A DNA stretch of 64,000 bases, taken from contig NW_026110850.1 of NCBI RefSeq assembly GCF_024679095.1, forward strand, positions 266,001 to 330,000, read 5' to 3'. This DNA comes from Eriocheir sinensis. Its lineage: Eukaryota; Arthropoda; Malacostraca; Decapoda; Varunidae. Shown one piece after another: positions 45,671 through 57,353 of this stretch (positions are counted from its first letter, which is position 1; each line of letters starts with the position of its first letter). The notes beneath the pieces are model-generated. The model searched no databases. It worked only from the letters and a program-made list of their open reading frames with translations, and had not been told where the DNA came from. A program made the position numbers and the translations under genes.

Positions 45671-45814
45671 CAGAGAATGAAGGCCTAATTGTATAACAGG
45701 ACGGATGGAGGGGAGGGAGTAGCCCTGTATTGGCCTAGTTTTTTTTACGAAAGTTGGTGTAAATTTTCAGTTTTTTTAATCATTTTGCAGTAAGTCGTCT
45801 AAACTTGAATAAGG

Positions 45815-46190
45815 CGAAGTAGATTAAAAACATAACATGTATTTTTTTATTCAAACGCAACGAGTAAGGCGAGAGTGAGAAAAGCCAAGTTATTCTATTA
45901 GTACTCGATGCAACAAATAAAGACAAGTAGCGCTCAAGTGAAAATTAATGTAAAAAAAAGTGTCACGGTTTTTGTAGTACTTGAACGCAACAAAAGTAAT
46001 AAAGTGCTTAGTTGTTTTACCTCGTCATCGCAACATAATTAATGAGAAAAATTATCAGTGCCAAGGTTTTTTAGCACCCCACGCAGGAAAATAGTTAAAT
46101 ATTTAAAGATGTCACGTTCTATTTGTGTCTCGGCGCAGCCAAGTAGACAAGAGTTGGAAATGCCAAGTGTTTAACACCAGGTATTGAGGA
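45815..46190 (+). repeat. Possible old tandem array, ~75 bp period
   Basis: Blocks of the form TAGTACTTGAACGCAACAAAAGTAA recur near 45,850, 45,898, 45,973 and 46,025 with CAAGTG/GCCAAG words between. Divergence is high. Confidence 0.4.
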
Positions 46191-46429
46191 GTAACTAGTC
46201 GTAAAGAACGTTGGTTTGGCTTGGTTAAAGACAGAAAAAGAAAGGGCGTGAGTCAGGTGCTGGAAGGCTCAAGTAACAGAATCACTGAGCCGGCCAAGAG
46301 CAGCAGTGATAGGACGTTTACTTCATATCCCTCTTATAATATTTTTTTACGTTTGTCCTGAAGCGCAGGTAGGCGTGTCAGTGGTGCAGGCAAGTGTTTT
46401 AACAGTCGCGCTGTTCTTGCATTCCTCAT

Positions 46430-46631
46430 GCTATTCCCTGGAGCTCCACTTGATCCTCTTTAGAGAGTTTCCTTAAAGTTGGAATTGTTTGGTGGTCTTC
46501 AGGACAGCATGTGGGCAGTCTTAGGCCACTCGGCGATGCCAGAAAATTGTCAGCTTGTAGCGACGGGCGGGACTTGAACCCGGTCCTCCAGAACTCCGCG
46601 CCCGCACGATGACCACTCAGCCACCGCCTCC
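46430..46631 (-). mobile_element. tRNA-derived SINE (family S1), second copy
   Basis: On the minus strand the head carries GGTGGCTGAGTGGTCATCG (A-box, about 46,611-46,629) and GGGTTCAAGTCCC (B-box, about 46,571-46,583). The next ~80 bp match the SINE at 12,909-13,219, including the ATGCTGTCC and GCCGAGTGGC blocks. The GGCTGAGTGGT head is of tRNA-Leu/Ser type. The body decays beyond 46,480. Confidence 0.82.
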
Positions 46632-47588
46632 TCGGTGTAGTAGAGACTTGATGCGATTCTAGCCAGAAATAGAAAAAAAACAACGTGAGTTTAAAGTAAT
46701 GGAACTGTCGGGAAGCTTCAGTGAACCAGCCGACGAGTAACTATGAACATTTAGTTTGTTTTCCTCATATTAGAAGAAAAAAAACAGGAAGCGTAGAGAT
46801 TTGGTTCGATTCAGATAAAAAAAAATATAAAGGTCATGATTATCAGGTGATGAAAGACTTTGGTAATTTCACTTAACCGGCAGCATGCAGCTAGAATTGA
46901 GCCTATGCTGTCAGTCCTTCTTTACGGAAACCTTTATATGACCAGTAGAGGTTTGGATCTATTAAAGCCAGAACCTCATTCTCAGGTGACAGGAGGCTCA
47001 TGTCACACCAGGGAACTGGTCAAGAGAATCTGATGCCAGCCTTCAAACTCTCTGTCAAGATCGGCTCACTGCTCTCGGTCTTGTCTTCTTCATTATTAGA
47101 ACAAGACAACATGACGCCTCCACATTAAACATAAAGACGGTCGTATATAGTAAACAAAAGTAGTTGAGTGGTTACTAAATATGTAAAAAACAGGAAGCAA
47201 GGAAAATACGAAAAAATATGAAGGATCGGAAAGGGTTGGAAAGAATATGACAGCAGATGGACGATATTCGGGAAAAGAGAGAGTAAAAGGAAATTATAAA
47301 CAAGGAGATGAACTAAACTGAAATCTGCCACTCCCGCGAGGCCTCAACAAACGGACGAGCAGCAGGTGCAAGAAGCAGTTCCGCGCCTGGGCCCCGAGGC
47401 CACGCCGGAGGGATAGGGCGGAATACAGAAGCAGGGCGTGGTCAGGGAGGGAGCCCGGGAGGAACGTTTAACAGAATAAGCTGAAAGGTTACACGCTGAG
47501 ACTAGCAGAGCGTCTCACAGGTGTCAAGGCTCCAGAGGGTGGGGTGGGGGTTAAGGCCGATAGTAAGCGTCCACCTGTCATTATTTTA
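46632..47588. other. No recognised feature
   Basis: AT-rich DNA with A-runs, then a GC-richer part at 47,330-47,470. No coding or transposon signal. Confidence 0.4.
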
Positions 47589-47589
47589 T

Positions 47590-48480
47590 CTTTGGTGATA
47601 TAAAGACGCTGCTTATCACTAAACTCTAATAATATTATTTTTCAGAATTTAGAAGGCTTACTACGCAGTACAAACTCTTCGGTCAAATAAAAGAAGATTT
47701 AGTCTATTCAAGAAGTTAAGGTTCAATAGTTTGTATTTCTATCGTTGGTGAAAGAGACATAGCTTTGGTAATGACTCAGCTATTAATATTGCTGCTTATT
47801 AGGGTTTAAAAGGTTTATTAGCCTATGTAAGTTGTTCAGTCGAATAGATGGTTTGGTTCATTCCAGAAGTACAATGAGTGATAGTTTTGTCGGTGGTGAA
47901 AGAAAGTGACAGGGTGCTACTAATCAGTAAAATCTATTAATACTACTTTTTTGGGTTTTAGAAAGGTTGCACGCTCTGTAAGCTCTTAGTCGAACAAACG
48001 AAGGTTTGCTAAAATCCAGAAGTCCAATAGAACATTTTGCTACAGTAAAAGAGAGACGTTGTTTCAGGAATTTTTAAACTCTGTTAGTCTTGCTGCTTGA
48101 AGGGATTTAGATTTGCTACACCTTAGTCAAATAGGTTAAGGTTTGGTTTACTCCGTGCGCTGAGCGTCCATTAGGTCGAGGGTGTCGATGGCTGCCAAAG
48201 GTGCAGTAGACTTTAGTTCATTAGATTAAGGGTTAGGTCCTCAGTCCAACACAGTTGGTCTGTAAGCTTCCAAAACCTACGAAAAACTACGAAAACCTAT
48301 CCAAAAACTACGAGGATTCCTGGTAAAGACAAAGCTAAACAATGATGTCAGAGATGCATGTAGACCTGAGTTCTTGCAGATTTAAGGGACAGTTCCTCGT
48401 CCCAACACAGCGGGTTAGTCAGCTCCCAAAGACAAAGAAAAATACCCCAAAACATGACAATTCCTGGTAACACGTTTGGT
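47590..48480 (+). repeat. Degenerate tandem array, ~150 bp period, four to six units
   Basis: Units begin at a TCGTTGGTGAAAGAG-like block near 47,590, 47,742, 47,890 and 48,040 (spacings 152, 148, 150). They share AAGGTTT, AGTCGAATA, TTCCAGAAGT.CAATAG and CTATTAATACT-like words. Beyond 48,180 a further repeat shows TCAGTCCAACACAG...ATTCCTGGTAA at 48,240-48,325 and again at 48,395-48,470. Confidence 0.7.
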
Positions 48481-49425
48481 GATCATGAAAAGTAAAAAAA
48501 ATAAATTAAGGAAGTTGTGCCGGAAATCTCTTTAGCATCGGGCGCTTAGTAAACAGCCTGACCATTATGGTTAGCACAGGTTGGTTCAGTCTGGTCTGGC
48601 CGCTTACATGAACGCTGTAATTGGATTGTGAAATTGGCTCTATACGTATAGGAAAATGACGTGGCTGTTGGCGATCACGAAAAAGTGCTGCAGTGTTTCC
48701 GGAAAGGTTCAGAGTTAAGGATCGGGTGGTGGAGAATGTGACAAGGGTAGAGTTGTGGGGTTTGTGTCCCTGTCTTATTGGTGAAGGAGAGTGACGGGAC
48801 TTTAGCGAAACAACAAGAAATAATATCATTCTTATGGAGCTGTCGGGAAAGAATTTAAGTTATAGGAAGGAGGAAGTACAGACGAAGGTTCGATGTTCTT
48901 CAGTCTACCAGTAAACGGATAAAAGAAAAACAAATATTGGTAAAATCTTGCATTAGGAAGTTGAAAGGCAGTTGGGATGAGCTACGGCATAAGTTTTGTG
49001 GATTGAGAACGCGGAGGGTGGGGGGGTGGGGAGGTAGCGCGACGCAGATGGCACGTTCAGAAGAACAGTTACCATAAAAACAGCGATGAAAGACACGCAG
49101 CAAGGGAACCAACGACCTATCGAGAGTATGAAAAAAAGTTAAAACAGTAGCAAGGAAAAGTGAAAAGGAAGAATGAGAAGCAGAAGAAAAAAAGAACATA
49201 CGAATAATTTAATGTATGAAGCTGTTGATAAAAAAAATATATAAACAAGTAAATAAGTGAATAATGATAATGACGACTAATAAGGATAGTAATAATAACT
49301 AAACTCCTCCCAGCATCTTATCCTCCGCATTTCTCTCTTCCCTCCTTTTCTCCCCTCCGTCCCTTCCTTCACTCCTTCATCCGTCTTCCTCCTCCCTCCC
49401 GTCAGTCTGGCAATCACCCCTCCTG
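48481..49425. other. No recognised gene
   Basis: Mixed DNA with a G-run (49,018-49,035). Frames on the minus strand (48,829-48,506 and 49,199-48,900) show no family features. Confidence 0.4.
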
Positions 49426-49426
49426 T

Positions 49427-49561
<135 letters not shown>

Positions 49562-49618
49562 TACATAGGTTTAAAGATCACAAAAATTCTTGTTTTATTC
49601 CCTGCTTGAAAGTGTTTT

Positions 49619-49619
49619 T

Positions 49620-49709
<90 letters not shown>
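49619..49709 (+). repeat. (GT)n microsatellite, ~90 bp
   Basis: Perfect GT tract 60 bp after the (GA)n tract; a short (TC)n follows at 49,735-49,751. Confidence 0.98.
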
Positions 49710-49710
<1 letters not shown>

Positions 49711-49889
49711 TTTCTTTCTTCCCCCCTCCTCCCCGTCTCTCTCTCTCTCTCTTTTTTTTAAACTGACGAATCTATAGTACACACCATATTTGTATTTTGC
49801 CGACGACACTTTATGCGATCGTTCGAGTAGCATATGTTTCACTGTGCACTTTTCAGGGCTTAAAATGTCACTTTTTTCTTGTGCATTAT

Positions 49890-50790
49890 TTCAAAAGCCC
49901 TTTGTTCACTGTGTATTCACCATCACTAGTGGTGTGGGGCATGTACTTCGCCACCTGTGAGCAGCCACTTTTACCTGTTGGGTGGACATTTCCCTCACTG
50001 TTGGCCCTGCTGCAGTGAATGTGTTCCACAGGCGGGACACCTTGGAGGTGAAGGTCCGTTGGTGCTGGCTGGCGCGTGACCTCGGCACCCCGACCTGCTC
50101 GTGGCTGGAGAGTACCGTTCTCGTATCTCTCACAGCCTCTCGCGGGGGGAGCCTCAGTCTCGCCAGGTGTGGTACTCCTTGTACCTGGGCCTTGTGGAAC
50201 ACCACCAGCTCAGCGACCTCCCGGCGGTGCTCCAGCGTGTCTAGATGTATAATATCCTGAGGGGGCGGCTGGGGGTTGTTCTCCTGTAACAGTCGCTGCA
50301 CCCGTCGCTCCACCTTCTCCAGTCTCTGCAGGTGTGTGGCAGCGCTGGACATCCAGGTCAGAGCCCCGTACTTCAGGTAGGATCTTACCTGGGCCTTGTA
50401 GAGGAGCATAATTCCTCGCTTGTCGAGGAAATTAGCCACTCTACGAAGGGCAGAGGCACGTAGGGAGGCTTGGTGGGCGACGTGTTTCAGGTGGCGGTCG
50501 AAGCGCAGCTCTCGGTCCATGTCCACTCCGAGGATCCTGACGTAATCCGGGAGCGGGAGGATGACGGAGCCAAACATCACCCTTCCTTCGACAGCTTGTG
50601 TGGCTGCCGGGGACCGAGAGATCACCATCGCCTGAGTCTTCTCAGGAGCAAAGTTCACCTGCCAGCGCTCCCCCCACTACCGTATCAAGCGTAGTTGCTG
50701 GTTGACCTCAGCAACCGCTTGCTGGCTTTCTTGGCGAGGCTAGGAGAGGGGGAGCGTGCAGTCCTCAGCGTATGCAGAGACTGCATGCTC
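49890..50790 (-). pseudogene. RT C-terminal part of non-LTR family F
   Basis: The minus strand opens at the catalytic box, which reads AYAED, so the second position of the usual YADD is altered (about 50,735). Two stops follow, then an open frame 50,658-49,906: WQVNFAPEKTQAMVISR, VRILGVDMDRELRFDRHLKHVA, YLKYGALTWM (thumb), RLEKVERRVQRLL and a C-terminal SRLWNTF block. This is the standard C-terminal order of jockey/I-type RTs. The element is 5' truncated at a (GA)n stretch near 50,785. Confidence 0.85.
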
Positions 50791-50801
50791 TCTCTCTCTC
50801 G

Positions 50802-51762
50802 CTCCTTCAGTGGTCCAGTGTAACACGATTGACTCCTTTAAAAACAAGCTCGACCGTCACTTCCTTGAACTTAATTTTAACTAGAGTAGAAAAAAAACGT
50901 TTTGGAGCCATCTGATTAATGTAAAATCACTTAGGTTTAAGGACAGACCACCTAGTCTGGACCATGGGGTCTGTGTGGTCTGATTTTCTATGTAAATCTC
51001 TCTCCTTCAGTGGTCCAGTGTAACACGATTGACTCCTTTAACCCTAGAACACTAACCTTAGAAAAAGTCACACCACTACTAACCATGGGTACATCATACC
51101 AGATTTTGAAAAAAAAAAAAAATGTAAAGTTTTAATGGAATAAAGTTACATGAAGGGACTTCAAACTTTGTATCTTGACTTAACATTAAGAAGAACTGAA
51201 AAACGTATTGTTTTGGTATGAAAATCAGGTACTGAAAAATGTTACTAAAAATAGGAAAAATTTTTCATAAAAAAAATTATCATCCGATGGCTTCCAAACT
51301 TCTTGTATGGCCTCCCAGGTCCTGTGATCCACTGCACAGGTGATCACTAAAAAAGTACGTAAACAATAGGGACATGTACAACACCCTGTATCACCAACCA
51401 TGGGTATGCCGCACCCGAATGTAGGCCTACAACAAAGGTGAGCAGAGAGAGCGAGACAACGTGACCTTCCCCTACACTGTCAAGCGGGCACATGAAGCTA
51501 CTGAGGAGGTGGGTACCCTCAGAGCACCGGAACCATACACAATGGCAATGACGTCATTCGCTTCGGGTACCTCATACCCATGGTTAGCGTTCTAGGGATA
51601 AAAACAAGCTCGACCGTCACTTCCTTGAACTTAATATTAACTAGAGTAGAAAAAGAAACGTTTGGAGCCATCTGATTAATGTAAAATCACTTAGGTTTAA
51701 GGACAGACCACCTAGTCTGGACCATGGGGTCTGTGTGGTCTGATTTTCTAGGTAAATCTATG

Positions 51763-51765
<3 letters not shown>
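50802..51765 (+). repeat. Tandem duplication of a 200-bp retroelement 3' end
   Basis: Unit 1 (50,802-51,001) and unit 2 (51,002 to about 51,765, holding a 556-bp insertion) begin at the same base, CTCCTTCAGTGGTCC. Each encodes the last residues of a non-LTR ORF2 (NTIDSFKNKLDRHFLEL), then a UTR with CACCTAGTCTGGACCATGG and a TATGTAAATCTC tail. The identical truncation point argues for duplication rather than two insertions. Confidence 0.85.
51042..51597. mobile_element. piggyBac-type MITE, 556 bp
   Basis: Its termini are CCCTAGAACACTAACC (51,042-51,057) and the reverse complement of CCCTAGAACGCTAACC (51,582-51,597), with 15 of 16 bases matching. CCCTAGAA is also the start of the piggyBac terminal repeat. 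The target duplication is TTAA on the left (51,038-51,041) and ATAA on the right (51,598-51,601). The neighbouring 200-bp unit retains the uninterrupted site TTTAAAAACAAG (50,837-50,848). An ACCATGGGTA word recurs at both ends and in the middle. No transposase is encoded. Confidence 0.92.

Positions 51766-51766
<1 letters not shown>

Positions 51767-51811
<45 letters not shown>
51767..51811 (+). repeat. (CT)n microsatellite
   Basis: About 22 CT repeats grown from the TATGTAAATCTC tail of the second 200-bp unit. Confidence 0.95.
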
Positions 51812-51814
<3 letters not shown>

Positions 51815-51869
51815 TCCTCACTTTAAATCGATGAAATGTGTGATCTTCCCATGTCCAATTATCATCTTT

Positions 51870-51906
51870 TCCTCCTCCTCCTCCTCCTCCTCCTCCTCCT
51901 CCTCTC
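51870..51906 (+). repeat. (CTC)n microsatellite
   Basis: About eleven CTC repeats within pyrimidine-rich DNA; the rest of 51,812-52,240 has no recognisable feature. Confidence 0.95.
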
Positions 51907-52242
51907 CTATTTTTCACCTACCACCCTCTCGTTCCTCCTGCCTTGACCTTCCCTTCTTCCCTCTTTTTCTTCCTCCCATGTAGGAACTCTTATTTTTATA
52001 TTATTCTTCCTTGCACCCTTCCTCCGGCCGTCATCCCTTGCCCTCTTCCTCTTCATGAATCATTTATTTATTCAGTCAATCAGTCATTCACTCAGTCAGT
52101 CAGTTGTTCATAATGGCTTCAGTTCCTTTCATATTTCCACATTTAATACACCAATTATGTTACTTTTAAGTAATACTCTTTTACTTTTATTTGTGAGTAG
52201 TTGTTTTCAATCCTCATTACTTTTTTTTTAACTATTTTTTAC

Positions 52243-52274
52243 TACTGCTTCTTCTGCTACTACTTCTTGTACTG

Positions 52275-52327
<53 letters not shown>

Positions 52328-52349
52328 GTTACAACTACTACTACTACTT

Positions 52350-52382
<33 letters not shown>

Positions 52383-52402
52383 TTACTACTACTGTTACTA
52401 CA
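52243..52402 (+). repeat. (TAC)n array at the 3' end of the REL-type element
   Basis: TAC repeats with TTC, TAT and TGTTAC variants. On the minus strand it follows the 3' UTR of the element at 52,403-55,816 as a (TAG)n tail. Confidence 0.95.
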
Positions 52403-55400
52403 CAATATAAATGATAACTCCACCCATGTTTATTTTCTCGACACATAATCATAGAGGGCTCCATAGCTTGGAGATCATTAGCCCCAACTCTGTTCGCTAA
52501 TGACTGTGGCATCCAACCATATCACTAATACTACCTAGCACTAAATCACCTATAATATATTACGTACAGATCCCCCTTTCCTTCCCTACTCAAGTCACTC
52601 CCAACCCACTCTAATGTCACTCTCCACCACTGTGACTTCATAGTCCATAATGGTGATGTTGGTGGCTTTTGGGCCAGAGTGTCTGGTGCCCCTGAGATAT
52701 AAGATGGCCGACCTGAGCAGGGAAAACGAGAGGCGACACCTCATCCAGACGACAACGTGGCTCCTTGGCTGATGCTTCTTTTCTGAGATTAGTTCCGCGA
52801 GGCGTGCGTAGAAGCATTGGGCCCTGGGACCCATCCCGCCGGATGTGGTGAAGACGAGGGGGGTGAAGCTGCCCTGATCCACATGTTGGATTCTTTCACC
52901 GTATGCCCTTGTCTTCTCCTGCTCGTTCCTGTGGTGGGCGGCTTGCAGGGGCAGCTCACGGTGACAGGCAGCCATCGGGTCGAATATGCGGATGTCCATG
53001 AACGCCCGCTGTCCGCGCACCCAGAATCCGCGGGCACTTACATCAACCCGTGCCTCCTGTGAGGTATTGGCTGTCCTGTGCCGAAGGTGTTCGCCGTCCA
53101 GGGGAAGCAGTGCCGGCTCGGTAGTGACGTCTTGGCATACCTCCCCGAGCATGCTGGCTGTCAGATCCCTCACTTCATCGTGTCGAATACAGACGAAGCC
53201 TCCCTTTTTACATGTCATGGTGTGGGTGACATCATTTGGTGATCCACATGCACAGAGATCAGGCAGTCCCTCAATCGGCCAGCCATATCTCAGAGCAACG
53301 GCGTCGACAAATTCTTGTTTGTTGAGGCTGAAGCCCTTTGCTCTGATTGGTAATGACGTTAGCCAGTTAGAGGCGCCTGCCTCCTGTGCTGTGTGTATTT
53401 TTCTACCCATTTCTGTGGACAGGTGGTGTGTAAGACGGTCCACCTCGTCTTTTTGGGCTTGTTGCCTTTCTTCTGAGATTTCTCTTTTAATTTATCTTAT
53501 TTATGTTTGGTCTATCTCGCCCTCTGCCTCCTGAGCGATGATCCTGTTGATGAGTGACCTGGTAAGGCTGATGGAGTTGTGGTTCTCCTTATCAGCCAGC
53601 TTCTCAGGGTTGGTGATCCCCATCCCACCCAGTGTTGGGGAAAGTGCTAGCTTATCCCTCTCCTCCTCCCCCAAAGCATGAGATTTCACCAGCGCCGGCA
53701 AGAGTACATTTTTGACGACATTTTCAAGTGGTCGGAGAAGTGGACTGATGCCGGGGATGGTGCGCATCAGGAACGTCCACCGATGTTGGATGCCGTGGAT
53801 GTGCACTGAATAGGCAGCGTGTGGCTCAGTCTTGGCAATGGCAGACAAAGCTTCTATTTCCTTCACCCATTCAGCTACTTTGTCTCCTACGTACTCCTTC
53901 TTATAAACCTCTGTCCCGATCACTGCACCTAAGTGTCGTTGTCCGTCCTTTGTCACAATGACTCCACTTCCTCTAAAAGTTTCTGCGGCACGGTCATAAT
54001 GTTCAGGTTTGACAATAAGGACAGACTTGGTGGCGTTAGGGATGTATCCTATCTCAGGGCCGGCGGTGTTCACAGTGTCCCACCACCCTTTTAAGTCTGA
54101 GATTTTACCAGCATCTGAGAGGTCATCCGCATAAGCCACCTGTTTCACCCGTGTTTCTGCGAACGCGATTTCATTTTGGAGGACTGATAGGCCCAGGGCG
54201 TACATAGCCATGGCTATTGGGTCACCTTGTGTTGTTCCCTCAGATGATTGTAACACTTTCACTTTTCCACTGTGGCTATTTATGTATAAGTCGGTCGGGT
54301 ATGTATAGGTGTTTTCGACATACATAGCTAAGCTAGGGCACTTGGTTTTAATGTTGTGTATCATAGTCTTTCTATTTCTTGTGTTGAAGGCATTTTTGGC
54401 GTCAACAAGAAGCACTGCTTCGCACTCCACGTGGTCGAATATCTCCCGCATGGCATGGACTGCTGCTTCTCCTCCTGCCTGCTGCCCCGCACAAACTTAG
54501 AGGATCCCTGCTGCCATTCTCACATCTTCTTTGACGACAGCCATGATGCATTTGCCTACGATGCGCCGCAGGACTTCTCCGACTCCTATAGGCCTGCATC
54601 CCGGCCTCTTGTCCAGGGGAATGAGGCGGCATGCAGTCAGGGCGTCCACATAGCGGCAGCTGGAAGAGGCGAGTTTTCTTGCCAGTGTTGCAATGGTGTT
54701 TCGCAAGTCACCAGCTGCATTGCCAAAGTTGGCGCTGCTCAGCAAGCTTCGCCATCCCCGTGCATCAAGTCCTGAGGGCCCCGCGCTGCCACGAGTCTGG
54801 AGGGCCTTCTGCCACACCATCTCTACTGTTATCCTTTCGTATATAACTGGATTCGGTGATTGGTGACATCCTGCCAGTCTCAGTCCCTTCAGGTCACTCG
54901 GTGGAGGATGGTTTTCCTTGGGTTGATTGATCGTGTCCCTGGTGAATGGAAGCACACCCCGTGTGGAATTTTCTGACAAGGCTCGTGTTGCAGACGCAAC
55001 GTTGTCTTGTCGCATTTTGTCTGCAAACTTCCGGGCCCTGTCTTCTGTGGAGGTGTTGTTTTGTTGGGGTCCGGGGAGCCTCTCCTGTATGGCCCTGGCT
55101 TCTCGAAGGAGGGCATCTAACTCGTTAGTTTGCCACAAGGCAACTCGCCTTCTTAATGCCTCGATATTTTCGGCTTGTTTGGTTTTTGGTTTTGCTTTTT
55201 GGAGGAAGAGATGGGGGAGAGTGAATATAATTTTCAGGGATAGGGGCGCCAGTGGTGTGTTCTGGGTGTAGTTATTTAACAGGGTGACAATTTCTTTGAT
55301 GATAAATGTCGTGGCTCCACATCTGGGTGGTTCAAAAAGATTTCTTGCAGACAACCCAACAACTTCAAGGTATGTGTCATCCACCCACCTCGTTGCTTCC

Positions 55401-55820
55401 CCCTCCGCTAGCCCCTTCCAAGCAAAGCTTCCCCCGACCTCCGTCGCGACCTGTCCTGTGGAAGAGGAAGAGTGATGAGGGGGTGGTGGTAGTGGTGGTG
55501 GTAGTGGCAGCATTGGAGGTGCCAATGGAGGGGGTGGTACCGGTTGAGGGGGATATAGAGGTGGCGGTTGTGCAGCAGCTCCCTCCGGCACCCCCTCCCC
55601 CCGCTCACTCCTCCCCCGGCGGCCCTCATTGTCCCCGCGGTGTCGCGCTTCATCGTTATCCTCCCTGCTCTGATCCCTGCCCAGGGGATTTTGGCACCTG
55701 TCGCTCTTCTTACAGTTCGTACAGCGTCTTTTCTCCTTAACACATGCACAATTTATACATCTGTTATCTTCTTTTGTACAAACGCAGCATCTTCTTTGGT
55801 TTGGAGGGTCAGGCATTTAT
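52403..55820 (-). mobile_element. Single-ORF retroelement with C-terminal restriction-like nuclease
   Basis: The minus strand carries one ~1,073-codon ORF (55,816-52,595) broken by three in-frame stops, then a ~190-bp 3' UTR ending in GTAGTAACAGTAG and a (TAG)n tail. The architecture is a Cys-rich N-terminus, RT, a zinc knuckle and a PD-(D/E)xK-like nuclease, as in the R2/NeSL-like group, but the N-terminal motif and palm sequence differ from R2. Related proteins are, to my recollection, frequent but poorly characterised in corals and molluscs. A ~90-bp copy of its 3' end is at 58,734-58,826. The 5' end is not determined. Confidence 0.85.
52595..55816 (-). pseudogene. CXC-like / RT / zinc-knuckle / restriction-like nuclease polyprotein
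   Basis: Codons are counted from the ATG at 55,816-55,814. Residues 10-41 hold nine Cys (CINCACVKEKRRCTNC core), a CXC-like DNA-binding motif. 50-140 is Pro/Arg-rich. About 190-260 contains KIIFTLPHLFLQK. RT follows: PGCRPIGVGEVLRRIVGK (about 405-425), motif A LLVDAKNAFN (Asp 472), motif B SSEGTTQGDPIAM, YADD at 562-565. The thumb region contains HGIQHRWTFLMRTIPGI. A CxC...H...C knuckle lies at about 855-869, then RHDEVRD, and a nuclease-like RVDV...FMDIRIFDP (Asp 925, Asp 941). Stops are at codons 440, 772 and 775, all in one frame. Confidence 0.88.
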
Positions 55821-56021
55821 AAAATTATAGATATTGATATTAATGACAACAGGAATATTGGTAGTACATGTAGTAATAATGACTGATTATTGATTATGAT
55901 TGAAAGTAGTAGTGATATCTACTGTGGAATGACACTATTATTAATACTCCTATTAACTTAGCGATATTGACAGATATATAGATAGGATTATAATCAATAT
56001 AATAGGCTGACACATTGTTTT

Positions 56022-56214
<193 letters not shown>

Positions 56215-56428
56215 ATAATTGTAATTGCATCAGAACAGAAGTAAACAAAGTATTAAAAGTATAGTAATGTCACTAACGTCAATAATATTGTAAGCAGTAG
56301 TTTAAACAGCAGTGATAGTATGAACACAAGCAATATAAATAATAATAATGACAAGAATATTATAGTAATACTACTAATAATAGCAACAACAACAGTGGCA
56401 ACAATAACAATAGTAACAATGACAAAAA

Positions 56429-57275
<847 letters not shown>

Positions 57276-57276
57276 T

Positions 57277-57331
<55 letters not shown>

Positions 57332-57353
57332 GTTACTACTACTACTACTACTA
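57276..57353 (+). repeat. (TAC)n array bordering copy A3
   Basis: TAC repeats with one TGTTAC variant; the next base begins the family A copy. Confidence 0.95.

Noticed and set aside
52403..55820. Classification as a canonical R2 element in rDNA
   Set aside because: There is no 28S rRNA sequence at the junction; the 3' end meets (TAC)n, and the N-terminus lacks R2's C2H2/Myb layout.
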